DNA of 64,000 nt from Phoma sp. XZ068 (lineage: Eukaryota > Ascomycota > Dothideomycetes > Pleosporales > Didymellaceae): NCBI GenBank assembly GCA_004835665.1, contig RBKR01000003.1, forward strand, positions 1,488,001-1,552,000, read 5' to 3'. The position numbers and the translations under genes were made by a program. The number at the start of each line of letters is the position of its first letter. The first letter of the stretch is position 1. The notes beneath the pieces were generated by a model. It did no database searches. It was not told the DNA's origin and worked only from the letters and a program-made list of their open reading frames with translations. Shown here in pieces: positions 20,537-31,416 of this stretch.

Positions 20537-23500
20537 TCAACCATCGCTGTTCAGCGATCGTCCTGGGTCGCTGGTGGGCGGCGTTGTCCGGAGCTGTGAG
20601 GAGCTGCCGAAACTTGAGAGTTGTTTCCCTTGCTCATCCTGACCCCTTGGTTTCCGCTTAAAGAAGCTCTTGAATCGACCCGTTGTGTTCTTCCTGCCAG
20701 GGCTCAGTCCGGTCGGCAAATGCGCATTCGAATCTGGGTGCGACGTGGGAGCGTTCAGCATCGACTCCCTAGGTTGGCACGGAACGTCGTGGTCGCCGTT
20801 CCTGGCATCCCGTGTTGTACGTCGTTTCGAGCTCATTTGTCGCCACCAGCTCGAGTCGCGTGACAAATCGGATCGTGTTGCACCGCTTTCACCACTCATC
20901 TTATTACTATCCCATTGCTGTAACTTGGAGCCTTCAAGATTGCCGTTAGCGCCTTGCGAGAGATCTATCTCTGAATGGCTTTGTGGCGACGACTGTTGGA
21001 CGGGGTAAAGTTCAACAACTGCGCATACGTTAGCTCCGATAATACTGTTGGGTTGGTACAGTGTACTTTGATGCTTACCCTGGCTTCGTCTGGCGGGGGC
21101 AGGAGCTGTTACTGGCCTGCCATTGTCCCTATCCTTCTTTTTAGAGGGAGATCGTGTCAACGTATCCTTACGATCCGCTTTGGCACGATCCTCAGTGCCA
21201 GCATCTGAGCCCCTAGGTGTTCCATCACCCGCATTCGGGGTGTGTGTGACAAGTATCGCTGTAAGGTTCGCGTCGCCACTACCTCGTCGGGAGGAGCTTT
21301 GGTTTTCACGTGATGATAGGCCTACCGCAGCAGAAGATCTGCGCGAGCTGTACACGCCGCCCTGTGCTGAACCATTTGAGTCGCGGCGTCCAGCGTCTTC
21401 TTGAACGGTCGGCGGTGCAAGAATAGGGGCATGCGGTTTGCCTGGGCCGCCAGAGAAGGGACTCGGGGTAGGGTCGGGCGCGAACGAGCCTTGCAATATG
21501 CTGAGATGCATTGGACCCTTTGTCTTCCTCCTTTGCTTTTCTTGATCGATTTTGTTATCCCAAATTGATTTGTTGGTCAAGATCTCGTCGACAGCAAACT
21601 GCATCGCAGGGAGGATATCGGTTACCGCTTCGAACAGAGGTCGTGCGAAGATGTTCATGAAGCCGATCTGTGACTCTCCCAGCTTAATTATGTCGTCCTG
21701 GACGGGTGGTCCTCCAAAAAGACAAGATGGCATCTGTAGCTCTTCTTCCATCATGCCCTGGTTACTGAACTCATCTGTGAGAATGTTGGCCCATTTTGCG
21801 GCCGTCTCGAATTTACGTGCCTGGAGCTTGAGTCAGCACTAGCCTGGAAGACCAAGGGAGTTGAACTTACAACATTGCAGATGTCCGCGCACTTAATCAA
21901 GAGGCCACAAGTTAAATCCTTGTGTTCTTCACGAACTTTGACACTCCAACTATCAGTGACTCCCTTATCGTGCGCAATCTTTTCTTGAAGGCCTCCTAAA
22001 TCACTCATGTACTTGAAGTGCAGCCCCATATCTGTTGCGAGAATGTTGTTGATCATCAATTTGCGCATGGCGATGTCGGAAAAGATCTTTGGCCAGTAAC
22101 GGCGTAGAATCTGCGAATATGCTGCGCAATGGAAGGATTCGAGTACGGATCGGTCGTTGTATAGTTGCGCCAATGGTGCATTGAGCGCAACCAAGAATGC
22201 GTTGTTGACACCGGGGTGACCAACGTCGTGCCCGATGGCAGAAATCAGCAGTGTGAGCGCGTCGAACGGCTTAAGTAGGTCGGCGATCGGTGATTTCTTT
22301 TGCGATGGGTCTTTGTCGGTGGGAGGGTAACTAGGTAAGGTGCCTATCCGTACCAGGAAGTGGAAAAGCGCTTGAAGTACATCGACAACGTGACGGAAGT
22401 TGTGATACATGACAAACTCGTTGTACGCCGTACGACTGGCAATGAGAAAAACAATGAGCTCATCTGTGGAACATGTCAGTACCCAGCTTCACAACAGACG
22501 AGCTAACTATACCTTCGGTCATATGCCACTGTGAGAGTTCTGGTGAAGAGAGTGCATGTTGTAGCATGACCAATGCGGCGTATAATAGCTCGTCATCAGT
22601 GAAATCATGCGCTGAAAAGGCCCAGGTAGCGACCTTGTCCTCGACCACTTTCCTTCGCTTCGGTTCAAGTTCAAAATCCCTGTTCGTGTAAGCTTTGGCC
22701 AGAGTCTGGTAGAGTGATCGACTTACGAGGAATCTAACGAGTCCCCCATGGTCTCGGGGTTGCAGATACCCGTCATCAAGTTGGATACCATCGCCTCACG
22801 TAGATATGCGTATGGCTTTGCGTCATCCACACCGACCCACGATAGCTTCCTGTTCCTCTTAGATGTCAAAAAGCTTGTTTCTTCGCGCGAGGCCTCCTTC
22901 TGTAACCGGTAGGCATGCACCAGCAGGCCATGCATACGGTCCTTTGATAGCGGACTTGATAGTACATCGACGGCACCGGAATCCAAGTATTTAGACAAGC
23001 GAACAGTGTCGTTAAGAACTTGGGTCTTGTTAAGACTCGTTGGAGGAGCGGGCGCGGAGGCTGTCTCGCGCTCCAGTCCCGTCAGCATAACGACAGGAAC
23101 CACCAGCTTGGAAAAGTTTCTCGACGATATCTCTGACGATACGTGCGTGAGCAGGTGTGTACCGTAGGTGTCGTCTGGCTCGGAGTTGTCCATTCGCACG
23201 ATGCGCGAAGAAGTTGGGGAAGGTGTGCGCGGTTCGCGCGACAACCGCTTCAGCCGTAGTTCTTCGTCATACGGAACATCGAGGATTACAAAGGTCGGTA
23301 TATTGGATTTGGTAGCATTGACGAGCTGTGTGATTTTGGACAGACATGAGCTGCCAGAGCCGCATATGTGGACTGGGCAGCGTGTGAGCAATGGCAAAAA
23401 CGAAGCTACGGAAGCTCCTTACCTTCATTGAAGATGGACAGAATGGTTTCGACGTTCGCGTGCACCTCGACAGGCGGCGTCTTGCCCAGCGCAAAGTAGC

Positions 23501-23621
23501 TCTGTCCCACATTGCCTGTGCTTGTTCTTGCGATCAGCGAGCTGGACAGCGTCTCTCGTCGTACGTGCTCGTCGTTGGCCCGCCGGTCAACGTAGATGAC
23601 GTTGCACGCGCCATGTTCCAT
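20537..23621 (-). CDS. PDE2: high-affinity cyclic-nucleotide phosphodiesterase (PDE2/PdeH type)
   Basis: Hydrolyses cAMP and so restrains protein kinase A. Exons on minus: 23423-23621, 22727-23372, 22513-22679, 21871-22463 and 20537-21820 (introns 50, 47, 49 and 50 bp); 962 residues. The start ATG 23621-23619 gives MEHGACNVIYVDRRANDEHV and has an in-frame TAG four codons upstream. The class I catalytic HD domain spans about residues 340-600: YHNFRHVVDV (from 357), GHDVGHPGVNN (from 415), ESFHCAAYSQIL, ATDMGLHFKYM and KCADICNV, all metal-binding signatures present. After it comes a Ser/Arg-rich tail of about 300 residues, predicted disordered, with two RRxS sequences that fit the PKA consensus. 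The N-terminal third is specific to filamentous fungi and has no motif I can name. Yeast PDE2 is shorter. Confidence 0.92.
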
Positions 23622-24105
23622 GGTCTCCACCTATGCAGCGGCGACCAGCCTGCACTGGTCTCCGGCGTCTGGGAGCCTGCCGCGCAGAGGGGTGTAGGGG
23701 GGTGGGTTACTGGCAGATAGGTGTCGCGATGGATCGTGGGGATGGCGCTGGGTCGGGGCACAGGCGCGCTGAGAGGGCAGTGCAGGAGGCAGGGTGCAGC
23801 AAGAGCTGGTCGCAGTGCACGGGAAGGCCAATGGCACAGCGGGCAGAGCTGGGCGCAGCGAAGGTGTTCGCTCGACAGCGCGCCAGACGAGTGCAGCCGC
23901 AGCGGGCGATGGGGAAGCGCAACGATTCAGACCCGGGCGGGAGTGCGCCCGTTGATCTGAGATGCAATCTGAAACGGCGACGTCGAGCGCGGCGCCGGGG
24001 AGCCCAGTGACACAGAGGCAGGCGGTTCCACGGTCTCGTGCAGCAGCAGCACACAGCAGCACTAGCGGCTGCGAGGAGCCCGGAAGGCGCGAGCGACGGG
24101 CAGCG

Positions 24106-24170
24106 ACGTTGGGAGGCAGGCGCGGTGGCAGGCGCAGTGGCAGGCGCGGTCGCGGGCGGCCACAGCAGCG
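24106..24170. repeat. imperfect GGCAGGCGC minisatellite
   Basis: Several copies of a roughly 12-bp unit (GGCAGGCGCGGT and variants) stand in tandem within the GC-rich block. It is non-coding as far as can be judged and probably arose by slippage. Confidence 0.6.
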
Positions 24171-24331
24171 CGGGCGGTCGACGTAGCAGCGGCGGCGGGT
24201 GGGTGCGCGGCGCGGCGCGAGGGTCGAAGTGCAGATGCGCTGCCGCGGGTGGGAGCGCAAGGGGACACGCAGCGGCGGCGAGAGGCTGAGGCAGCGACGG
24301 CAGGCGCTCGACCGTCAGCGAGTGCTGGGGG

Positions 24332-24359
24332 GCAGAGGGCGCAGAGGGCGCAGAGGGTG
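24332..24359. repeat. short tandem repeat, 9-bp unit
   Basis: Three adjoining copies of GCAGAGGGC, the last ending in GT rather than GC, inside the GC-rich block. No function is suggested. Confidence 0.7.
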
Positions 24360-26754
24360 CTGTGGTGCAGCGTCAGTGTCGCAGGCAGCGGCGCACTCGT
24401 GGCAGGCCTCTGAGCAGCATTGGGCGCACTACAGGAGCATGCAGAGGGGCAGCGCAGAGGCAGGCGGGGATCAGGGCGTGCGTGTTGAGATGTGGAGGGA
24501 GACGACGTGAGAGGTGGGTACGGCGAACGACTCGATGCACGAAAGCAGTATGGGGCGCTCGCTCCCCACTGTGGCTCGCTCGGATTCCACATCGAAGCGG
24601 ATTCGAAGCTGCATCGAAGCGCCAATGATTCGAGAAGCCTTTCTCTCCGCCAAAACCTCCGCGCGCCGGCCCCGTGTGCGCGCCTTCATTCCAGCGCACG
24701 CGGCCGTCTGGCGCGCTCCCCGAGCTGTCACTTGCACGTCGCCCGTCGCCAGCGTGCTCGCGTCCCTGCCCAGCGCCGTCTGCGGGTGCTGGCCTGCCCT
24801 GCCGTGGCTGCTGCCCGCCGACCCAGGATGAGCCGCCTGGCCGTCTGCGGACTGTGAAACGATTCAGAACACAGCCTGTGCTGACTGAGCCGTGGAAACA
24901 CTGGCTGACTGCTACCTTGGGTTAGGCTGCCATGTACCGCGTGCTCTGTGTTGTTCATCGTGCTTCTTCACGGATGCATCTGATACCAGGTCGACGAATC
25001 TCACATGAACAATCCTCTTGTCCCTGCCGGTCATCGCCGTGCATCGTCATCGTGGAAGTATTCTAGAAGTGGCAAACGATTAGAAACAAGCCTGCGCTGA
25101 GACACCGCCATCACCATTCGTTCGTCTCACTGGCTGGCAGCGCAGATCACGCCAGCCGCTCAAACGCAACCGCTTGCGGCATTGCGACGCATGCTGATCA
25201 ACGTCGCTGATCTTCGGTCGCGTGTCAGAACGGTACACACCTTGCATTGGCATGCAGTCGTCGCTCCCTTGCTTCTGATGTGCATCTCGAGAACTTGACC
25301 GTCTGTACATCTGCAGACGCACATTACCGATGACATGATCGTGTTCTAAAACCCCATCTGTGTATTTTCCGCCGCTAGGGTGGCCTTATCGCCAAATGGG
25401 CAGGTGCAGTCGTCCTCCCCAAACGCTCGGGTCGCGCTACACGTAAGCAGACGTGTGCCGCGCTACCACTCACCAGCTGCATTAGCACCTGGTATATATC
25501 TCCGCTGGTGCAGCACAGAGCAGCAACAATACACCAAAATCAGCATGTGTCTCGAGCCAACAAGCTTCAAAGGTCTTAGCCTTACTGGGCGCTTTGATTC
25601 ATCAACATTGTGCTCCCCACCAACGTGCCGTCGGCCGCAGTATCGGCCTCTAGCGCAATGACATGATGCGCCTTGTGGACAAGGCTGCCGATCGACAGCC
25701 AATGTCAGCTGAAATCCGGGGCTTCACGGCCTATTCGGAAATGACACCCCGTTTACTGCTCCACACACCTTCACCAAAACATCGCGGCCTCGGCCTTGCA
25801 CAACTGCCGGTATTCCTTCGGTCAGCCAGAGCTCTTGGCAGATGACCTTGAGTTGCTATCGTAACTGCATTTAATTTAACACTCGACAGCACAATCAATC
25901 GTTGCTTGTTGTTGACCACAATAGGTATTCACGATAAGACCATATGACGACATTTGATTTCTAAAATGCACAATGGTCACGGACAATACCCTTCCTTGGA
26001 GAATCAAGAAGGTCAAAGCACCAGTCGTTGACCCTCACCTCACCTCAACTCCTCTATTGCCTGGCAGGACGCTACTGCTTTCTCAACATGGGCTTCCTCA
26101 CACCACTGCTGGAGATCTCTACCATTCGTACACCTAATTGTAATCCCTGGAGACCTGGCCAGGTAGCGGCCAGCTTTTAAATTTATCATACACATTTCCT
26201 TGAACGGTGAAATACATATTTGTACCCGTGGCTATTTCTACTACTCGAGCGAGTGGCCCCCACGAACAAGTATACCTGTGGCACAACCTATACCACTGAG
26301 GCATCTTGTGCACTGTGAGCACGATCGAGGCATAGTGTAAACCTGAAGTTCGTACTCAAGGAGGTAGGGACTCTTACCTTTTTTTTAGTTACAATATGCA
26401 TTCACTGAGCTGCCATTTCTCCATGGCTTCCTCAGTAGATTCGATGATATTTGCCGGTGATCTCGACGGTAGTGATGTAGATATCCAGGTTGTTACTCTT
26501 TCGATAGATTATGACCCTCAGAATATTTTCATATTCTTCTCAAACATTCCGCTGAACCTTCGCTCTCCTCAAAATGCTAAGTTTCTTGGCCTCTTCATCG
26601 TTTCAGCCAGTCCGCAAACCAGCCTTGCATCCTTCCCCAAACCTGAACGATCGTAGGATTTTTCGTAGACCTCTCAGGCTCAAGAATCCATCCCATTAGA
26701 AGTCTAGCTACCTATCTGTCTCCACAAACCCCACCCCATTCAAAACTACTCAAA

Positions 26755-27973
26755 CTACGCCGGAGGATGCATACCATCCGGAATCTCCACACCCTCCGTA
26801 TACACCGACTGTCCCACCATCTTCCCCCACGTCTGCACAACACTCGGCAACACCGTCCGCCCCGCCCTTACCGCCCCCGTATTCGGCACCGGCCAGGGCA
26901 CATTCTTATTCTTATTGTTCAGCTTCCCGGGGTAACTGCTGTTGAAAAACATCTTCTCAAACGGCACTGCGCCGCTCCACTTGCGCAGCTCGTCGCCCGT
27001 CTTCTCGGCTACGAATTTGTACACGTTGGCGCCGACGTCCCAGCGGCCGAGGGTGTGGAGGCCCCAGTTTGCTTGCACGGTTGAGAGTTCGCTGTAGTGG
27101 TTGTAGTAGGTGGAGTCTGTGGTGCCGATGAGGTTCTTGGGGACGGCGTCGCCGAGGAGAATGCCGACGATGCGGTTTTGTTTGGCGTAGGAGTGGTTCT
27201 CGTCGAAGGTTACGATGACGAGGGTGTTGTTCACTGGTCCTTGTTAGCGTATTTCATTGAAGGTAGGACTGCAGTCGTACTGAAGTTCTTGTTGTTGAGC
27301 AGCGGTTCGAGGAAGTTGCGGGTCCATGTGCCAGCGACTGTGACGGTGGTGTCGTGGCCATCACTTGTCATGTTTGGGGTAATGAACATCCACTGAGGCA
27401 GTTGGTCGTTCTTCAGGTCCTCCTGGAAGAGCGTCAAGTTTTTGATGTTTGCTAGTCTCGCAGGCTTCTGCGCAACTGAATCGTACAGCACGGCTGGATT
27501 GTGCTTGCGCACATACATGTTTGCGCCGGTCTTCTGGTTGCGGTAGCTGGCTCCTTGGAATCCAGTGTATGGCATGTCTACTCGTTATTAGAAAGATACT
27601 GATGGTGGTGGAGTATATGCTTACCCTCCTGGTACTCTCCCCAGCTGATACCCTTGTCCTCTAGCAAGTCAACGACCGTCGAGACGTTCGAAGGGATGTT
27701 GATCATATCGTCGTGGTTAATACCATAATAGTCGCCAGACACAGCAGCCGCGTAGTTGGGCATCGAAGGGTGTGTCACCGCGAACTTGTTGGTCAGAGAG
27801 ATACCCTTCTTCGCCAGGGCGGCCAAGCTGGGATCTCCAATGGCGAGGTCATAATCGGTGTTTTCGAGCCATATGATTGCAATGCGGTCAAATGCCTTGC
27901 CCTTAACCCAGTCCTGCCTTGCAAGACCCTGACCAGCCAGGAAAGCCAGCGCCAGGAATGTTTTGGAGAACAT
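26755..27973 (-). CDS. secreted acid phosphatase, phosphoesterase family PF04185
   Basis: An extracellular acid phosphatase similar to fungal phosphate-repressible PhoA enzymes. Exons on minus: 27625-27973, 27281-27577 and 26755-27233 (two 47-bp introns); 374 residues. MFSKTFLALAFLAGQGLA is a signal peptide, cleaved before RQDW. Family motifs in order: IAIIWLENTDYD, VTHPSMPNYAAAVSGDYYG, the segment WGEYQEDMPYTGF across the first join, ITPNMTSDGHDTTV, and VTFDENHSYAKQNRI after the second join. Several Asn-X-Ser/Thr sequons are present. The start ATG 27973 is chosen because it begins the signal peptide; an in-frame region further upstream lacks one. It faces away from the multicopper oxidase gene with 669 bp between their ATGs. 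Confidence 0.9.
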
Positions 27974-28642
27974 GTTCGACGCTGGGAGGTCTTGTTTGCG
28001 TGGGAAGATGACACTTCGTTCAATCACGAACGAACAAAAACGACAGACAGATGCTCACCAGCAGCAGCAGCAGAGACGAGGGCCAGGGGGAAACACAACC
28101 GTATACAACAAACTAGAACCCTCACATTGTTGCTGACCATGCATACCCGCTGCACACAATAATGATCTCCGCTCTAGTCTCCTGCAGAGCACCATTCGAC
28201 GCTCCACACCTTCCGCCTATGGCAACCCACATGCAAACAACGTGTGCTGTCAAGCGTCAACAGCCGCATACCAACGTCAATTGAACCAGCGCCAAAGCAT
28301 GTGACTTAAGCTTTTCGGGAAGGTGAATAAGCTTCGACGACAAAGCGTGCGTGCCTGATTGGCGCTGCTTGGCTCGGGAACGGATGGTGGGGCTGCACGC
28401 AGATTGATCCGCAAGGATTCAAACAACGCACATGCGGGAGTGCATCGCCACAGGTGGGCTGCGAATGATGGCGGCGTTAGTGATAAGCATGAAGCACGTG
28501 AGTGTTGGTGCAGGACGGTTTCCAGGCTTCTTCACGATGCATGATTGTACGTTCTCACCTCCAGAAGACCCATCGAGGCAAGAAAATACGCTAGGCCTGA
28601 ATTATCGCGGATGATTAGTTTGAATCGCTTTTTGCTGTTAAG
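27974..28642. promoter_or_regulatory. divergent promoter of acid phosphatase and multicopper oxidase
   Basis: 669 bp that must carry both promoters. A perfect palindrome CACGTG lies at 28495-28500, 143 bp before the oxidase ATG and about 520 bp from the phosphatase ATG. CACGTG is the core site of basic helix-loop-helix regulators, including Pho4/NUC-1 of the phosphate response. A TGATAAG GATA-type site lies just beside it (about 28481-28487). Regulation by phosphate or nitrogen/iron GATA factors is inference only. Confidence 0.4.
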
Positions 28643-30670
28643 ATGCATCAGGAGAAGGCGTTCAGGATGAAAGAGATTGGGAAAGATGTTCGGGTTTATG
28701 ACGAGGAACAAGTTGGCTTGTTAAGAGAAGACTACGAAGATCTCGAGGAAAGCATCGAATCAATAGACGAGGACGAGACGTTCACGGAGAAACCAGTCAC
28801 ACATTATGTGCCACGAGGGTATTGGGTCAAGCGATGCATCATTCTTCTGGTATCGATGTGCATAATCATTCTCATCACATATTGGTACCTGGGACGACGA
28901 AGATTTGACACGAAACCTGCCTCGGCGCATGCAAAGCTGCGATCAGAAGACGACTACATCCTGGATTCTAATTGGGATTTCAACGCCGAACCAAGAACCA
29001 GAGAGTACAACTGGATCATTGAAGATCATAAACTAAATCCAGATGGCGTATACCGACCGATGATGCTCATCAACTCCACCTTTCCCGGCCCATTGATCGA
29101 AGTCAATGAACACGATGAGGTCGTCGTACATGTGCACAATCAAGCCACAAACGCGACATCGATACACTGGCATGGTATCTATCAAAACGGTACAGCCCAT
29201 ATGGACGGAACAGTCGGCGTAACAAATTGTCCCATCGCGCCGGGCCAATCCTTCACCTACCGCTTCAACGTCACCGGCCAGAGTGGAACGTACTGGTACC
29301 ACAGCCACGTGTCCATGCAAGCCTCAGACGGCCTCGTCGGACCCATGGTCATACACAGTCGCCACGAAAAAGAGGTACAAAAAGTACCGTATGAGCAAGA
29401 TCGTGTAGTGCTACTCTCAGACCACTACTACGATCCCTCCTCTGAGCTACTAATGCAATACCTCGCCCCCGGGTCTGAAAACGACGAACCCGTTCCTCCA
29501 TCCGCCCTCATCAACGGCCGTAATGTGCGAAACTGCACTGCCCTTCCCGGTCGCAATTGCTCCACTCAGGGACTGAATAATGCGCTCTTCTCTTTGTCTG
29601 CGATGCACAATGCTCGGTTGCGCATTATCAACGTTGGTACTTTTGCGGAGTTCTCGTTGCAGATCGATGAACATGAGTTCAGCGTCACAGAAGTAGATGG
29701 CACAGACGTGCACCCCCAGGCTATACATAGAATGAACATCAATCCCGCACAGCGGTACAGTATCGTACTTTCTCCGCCAGCAGAGCCGCGAGAGGAGGGG
29801 TATTGGATGAGAGCGCGGATGGTGACGCATTGTTTTGCATATGAGAATCCGGAACTGGAAGAAGAGGTATGGGGTGTGGTACGGTACGATACTTCCTCTT
29901 CAGTATCTGGTACAAGACTGAGAACTGGAGAAGTTGCGAAGCCGCAGAGTAAAGATTGGCCTGAGATCATCGAAGTCGAATGCCGCGATCTTAACACAAC
30001 AACACTAAAGCCTGTGGAGGCAGTGAGGGCGCCGGAGAAAGCTGATGACTTTCTTTATCTGAGGAGTAGCTTTCAGATCGGTGACTGGAGATTAAGTCGT
30101 GGATTTTTGAACGAGAGTTCATGGCGTGGCAACGCAAGAAAACCAGCCCTGCACACGCTGCTGGACAGTGGTGCGGTCAAGGGGAGTGATATTGTAGGAA
30201 GTGGGTTTGACACAAAGAACTTTGCAGAGAAGACGCAAATGGTTTACACAACCCACGGTATCCGGACAATCGACATCCTCATCCAGAATCTAGACGATGG
30301 AAACCACCCTTTCCATCTGCACGGCTACAAGTTTTGGGTGCTCAGGCAGGGGAAAGGTTACGCGCCCCAACCTGGTTCCACTCCTTCTATTTACGACGGC
30401 ATGAGCCTTGCAAATCCGCTTAGAAGAGATACAGCTAGTATTGAGTCGTACGGATGGATGCTCATTCGCTTTGTCGCCGATAACCCCGGTGCCTGGGCGT
30501 TTCACTGCCACATTGGGTGGCATAATGAGGCGGGTTTGGGCATGGTGTTTGCTACTAGGGTTGATGAGATACAGGATGTGCCGTCCGAGGTTCGGGATGT
30601 CTGTAAGAATGAGGGAGGAGTGAAGGGCATGGGTCCTGAAGATAGCTTTTGGTATGGCAAATGGGATTGA
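28643..30670 (+). CDS. membrane-anchored multicopper oxidase (laccase/ferroxidase-like)
   Basis: An intronless gene for 675 residues. Instead of a cleavable signal there is a charged, acidic N-terminus of about 60 residues and one membrane segment at about 65-84 (CIILLVSMCIIILITYWYLG), implying a type II protein with the catalytic part outside or in the lumen. All four copper motifs are intact: HWHG at 175-178, WYHSH at 218-222, HPFHLHG at 555-561 and HCHIGWHNEAGLGM from 621, with Cys622 as type 1 ligand and Leu at the axial position. Many N-glycosylation sequons fit an exported domain. The substrate (phenol, pigment precursor or iron) cannot be decided; Fet3 carries its membrane segment at the C-terminus, so this is not a simple Fet3. 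Start ATG 28643. Confidence 0.9.
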   Translation: MHQEKAFRMKEIGKDVRVYDEEQVGLLREDYEDLEESIESIDEDETFTEKPVTHYVPRGYWVKRCIILLVSMCIIILITYWYLGRRRFDTKPASAHAKLRSEDDYILDSNWDFNAEPRTREYNWIIEDHKLNPDGVYRPMMLINSTFPGPLIEVNEHDEVVVHVHNQATNATSIHWHGIYQNGTAHMDGTVGVTNCPIAPGQSFTYRFNVTGQSGTYWYHSHVSMQASDGLVGPMVIHSRHEKEVQKVPYEQDRVVLLSDHYYDPSSELLMQYLAPGSENDEPVPPSALINGRNVRNCTALPGRNCSTQGLNNALFSLSAMHNARLRIINVGTFAEFSLQIDEHEFSVTEVDGTDVHPQAIHRMNINPAQRYSIVLSPPAEPREEGYWMRARMVTHCFAYENPELEEEVWGVVRYDTSSSVSGTRLRTGEVAKPQSKDWPEIIEVECRDLNTTTLKPVEAVRAPEKADDFLYLRSSFQIGDWRLSRGFLNESSWRGNARKPALHTLLDSGAVKGSDIVGSGFDTKNFAEKTQMVYTTHGIRTIDILIQNLDDGNHPFHLHGYKFWVLRQGKGYAPQPGSTPSIYDGMSLANPLRRDTASIESYGWMLIRFVADNPGAWAFHCHIGWHNEAGLGMVFATRVDEIQDVPSEVRDVCKNEGGVKGMGPEDSFWYGKWD

Positions 30671-31416
30671 GGGTTGAAGAGCAGTAGACTTGCGCTAAAA
30701 AGTGTACAACAATTTAAGAAGAAACTGCATTATAGAAGACTCATAGATAGCGGTTCAGTGCTTTACTTAGTTCCTCGAACGCCTTGTGTCGATGTTCCTC
30801 TTGATTAGTTTGAAGAGCAAGTGCGTCTAACTTGAACATGACTTTAAATTGTCCTTGAATTCCTAGGTATCGTTGCATGCCTCTTCTTCAACGTGTTTAT
30901 AGACGGATGTGCCAGATTTGCTGATAACCATCTGAGCCATCAAATAGCAACCATAATGTGTACGATGGACTTTCTTACCAATGTCGCGCCCCCTCCAACG
31001 CAAAGATGTCGTCGATTGTCCATTATACACTCGGATCGCGCATAATTGGGTTTCAATCTCTATTCTATGTGCTTTCAACATTATCTCGAGAGGCAACCTC
31101 TCATTTCACTCTATCGTTCCCCGTATACACAATGCTTTACTAGATTCACGAGATCGCCACCGCTTCACTGTCCCTCCTGATGGACTGCCTTAACTGTATT
31201 CAAGTGTATTCTGCCTGGCTTGTAGAGATCATCGAACAGAAACTGCATCCACTGAGTCTCAACAGTACAGATTCTCTACTCCTGCATTCAGTGATCTCAC
31301 CTCCCGGTCAAGTACATTTCCTCAACGATCGAACACAGCACCAGTGAGAAGTACTTTACTATTAGAGTGAAGACACACGGGAAAAAAGACACACAACAGA
31401 TATCTACAAGTGCAAC
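30671..31416. other. intergenic region, no gene seen
   Basis: 746 bp between the multicopper oxidase and the glycosyltransferase, both plus. It holds one 3' flank and one promoter; no repeated or RNA element was recognised. Confidence 0.5.

Larger units (their letters stand above)
23640..24850. other. GC-rich block upstream of the phosphodiesterase
   Basis: Strikingly G+C- and CpG-rich compared with the rest of the window; some 60-bp stretches around 24120-24180 exceed 80 percent by eye count. Between about 23700 and 24500 the plus strand is G-rich, so a minus-strand leader would be C-rich. Because stops are AT-rich, frames of 100-210 codons appear on both strands at once; none has a recognisable domain. 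The sequence CATAG/GTGGAG just before the phosphodiesterase ATG looks like a 3' splice site, so a spliced 5' leader through this block is possible. Confidence 0.5.
23622..26754. other. long gene-free region upstream of the phosphodiesterase
   Basis: About 3.1 kb. The first 1.2 kb (23640-24850) is very GC-rich and is annotated separately. From 24850 to 26754 composition returns to normal. Frames there are short and on both strands, with no family motifs; an ATG frame at 26396-26656 (86 codons) is not convincing. I saw no long terminal repeats, inverted ends or RNA gene. A long leader or distal promoter of the phosphodiesterase, plus the 3' flank of the phosphatase, is the likely content. Confidence 0.45.

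Noticed and set aside
23631..24260. 209-codon minus-strand frame in the phosphodiesterase frame, just upstream of its start
   Set aside because: It lies in the GC-rich block where all frames are long, is Arg/Pro/Ala-rich without a domain, and ends in TAG before the well-supported ATG.
24062..24625. 187-codon minus-strand frame
   Set aside because: Random low-complexity translation of GC-rich DNA, overlapped by equally long plus frames.
24850..26754. Possible transposon remnant in the long gene-free region
   Set aside because: No terminal repeats, target duplications or transposase/reverse-transcriptase-like frames were seen.
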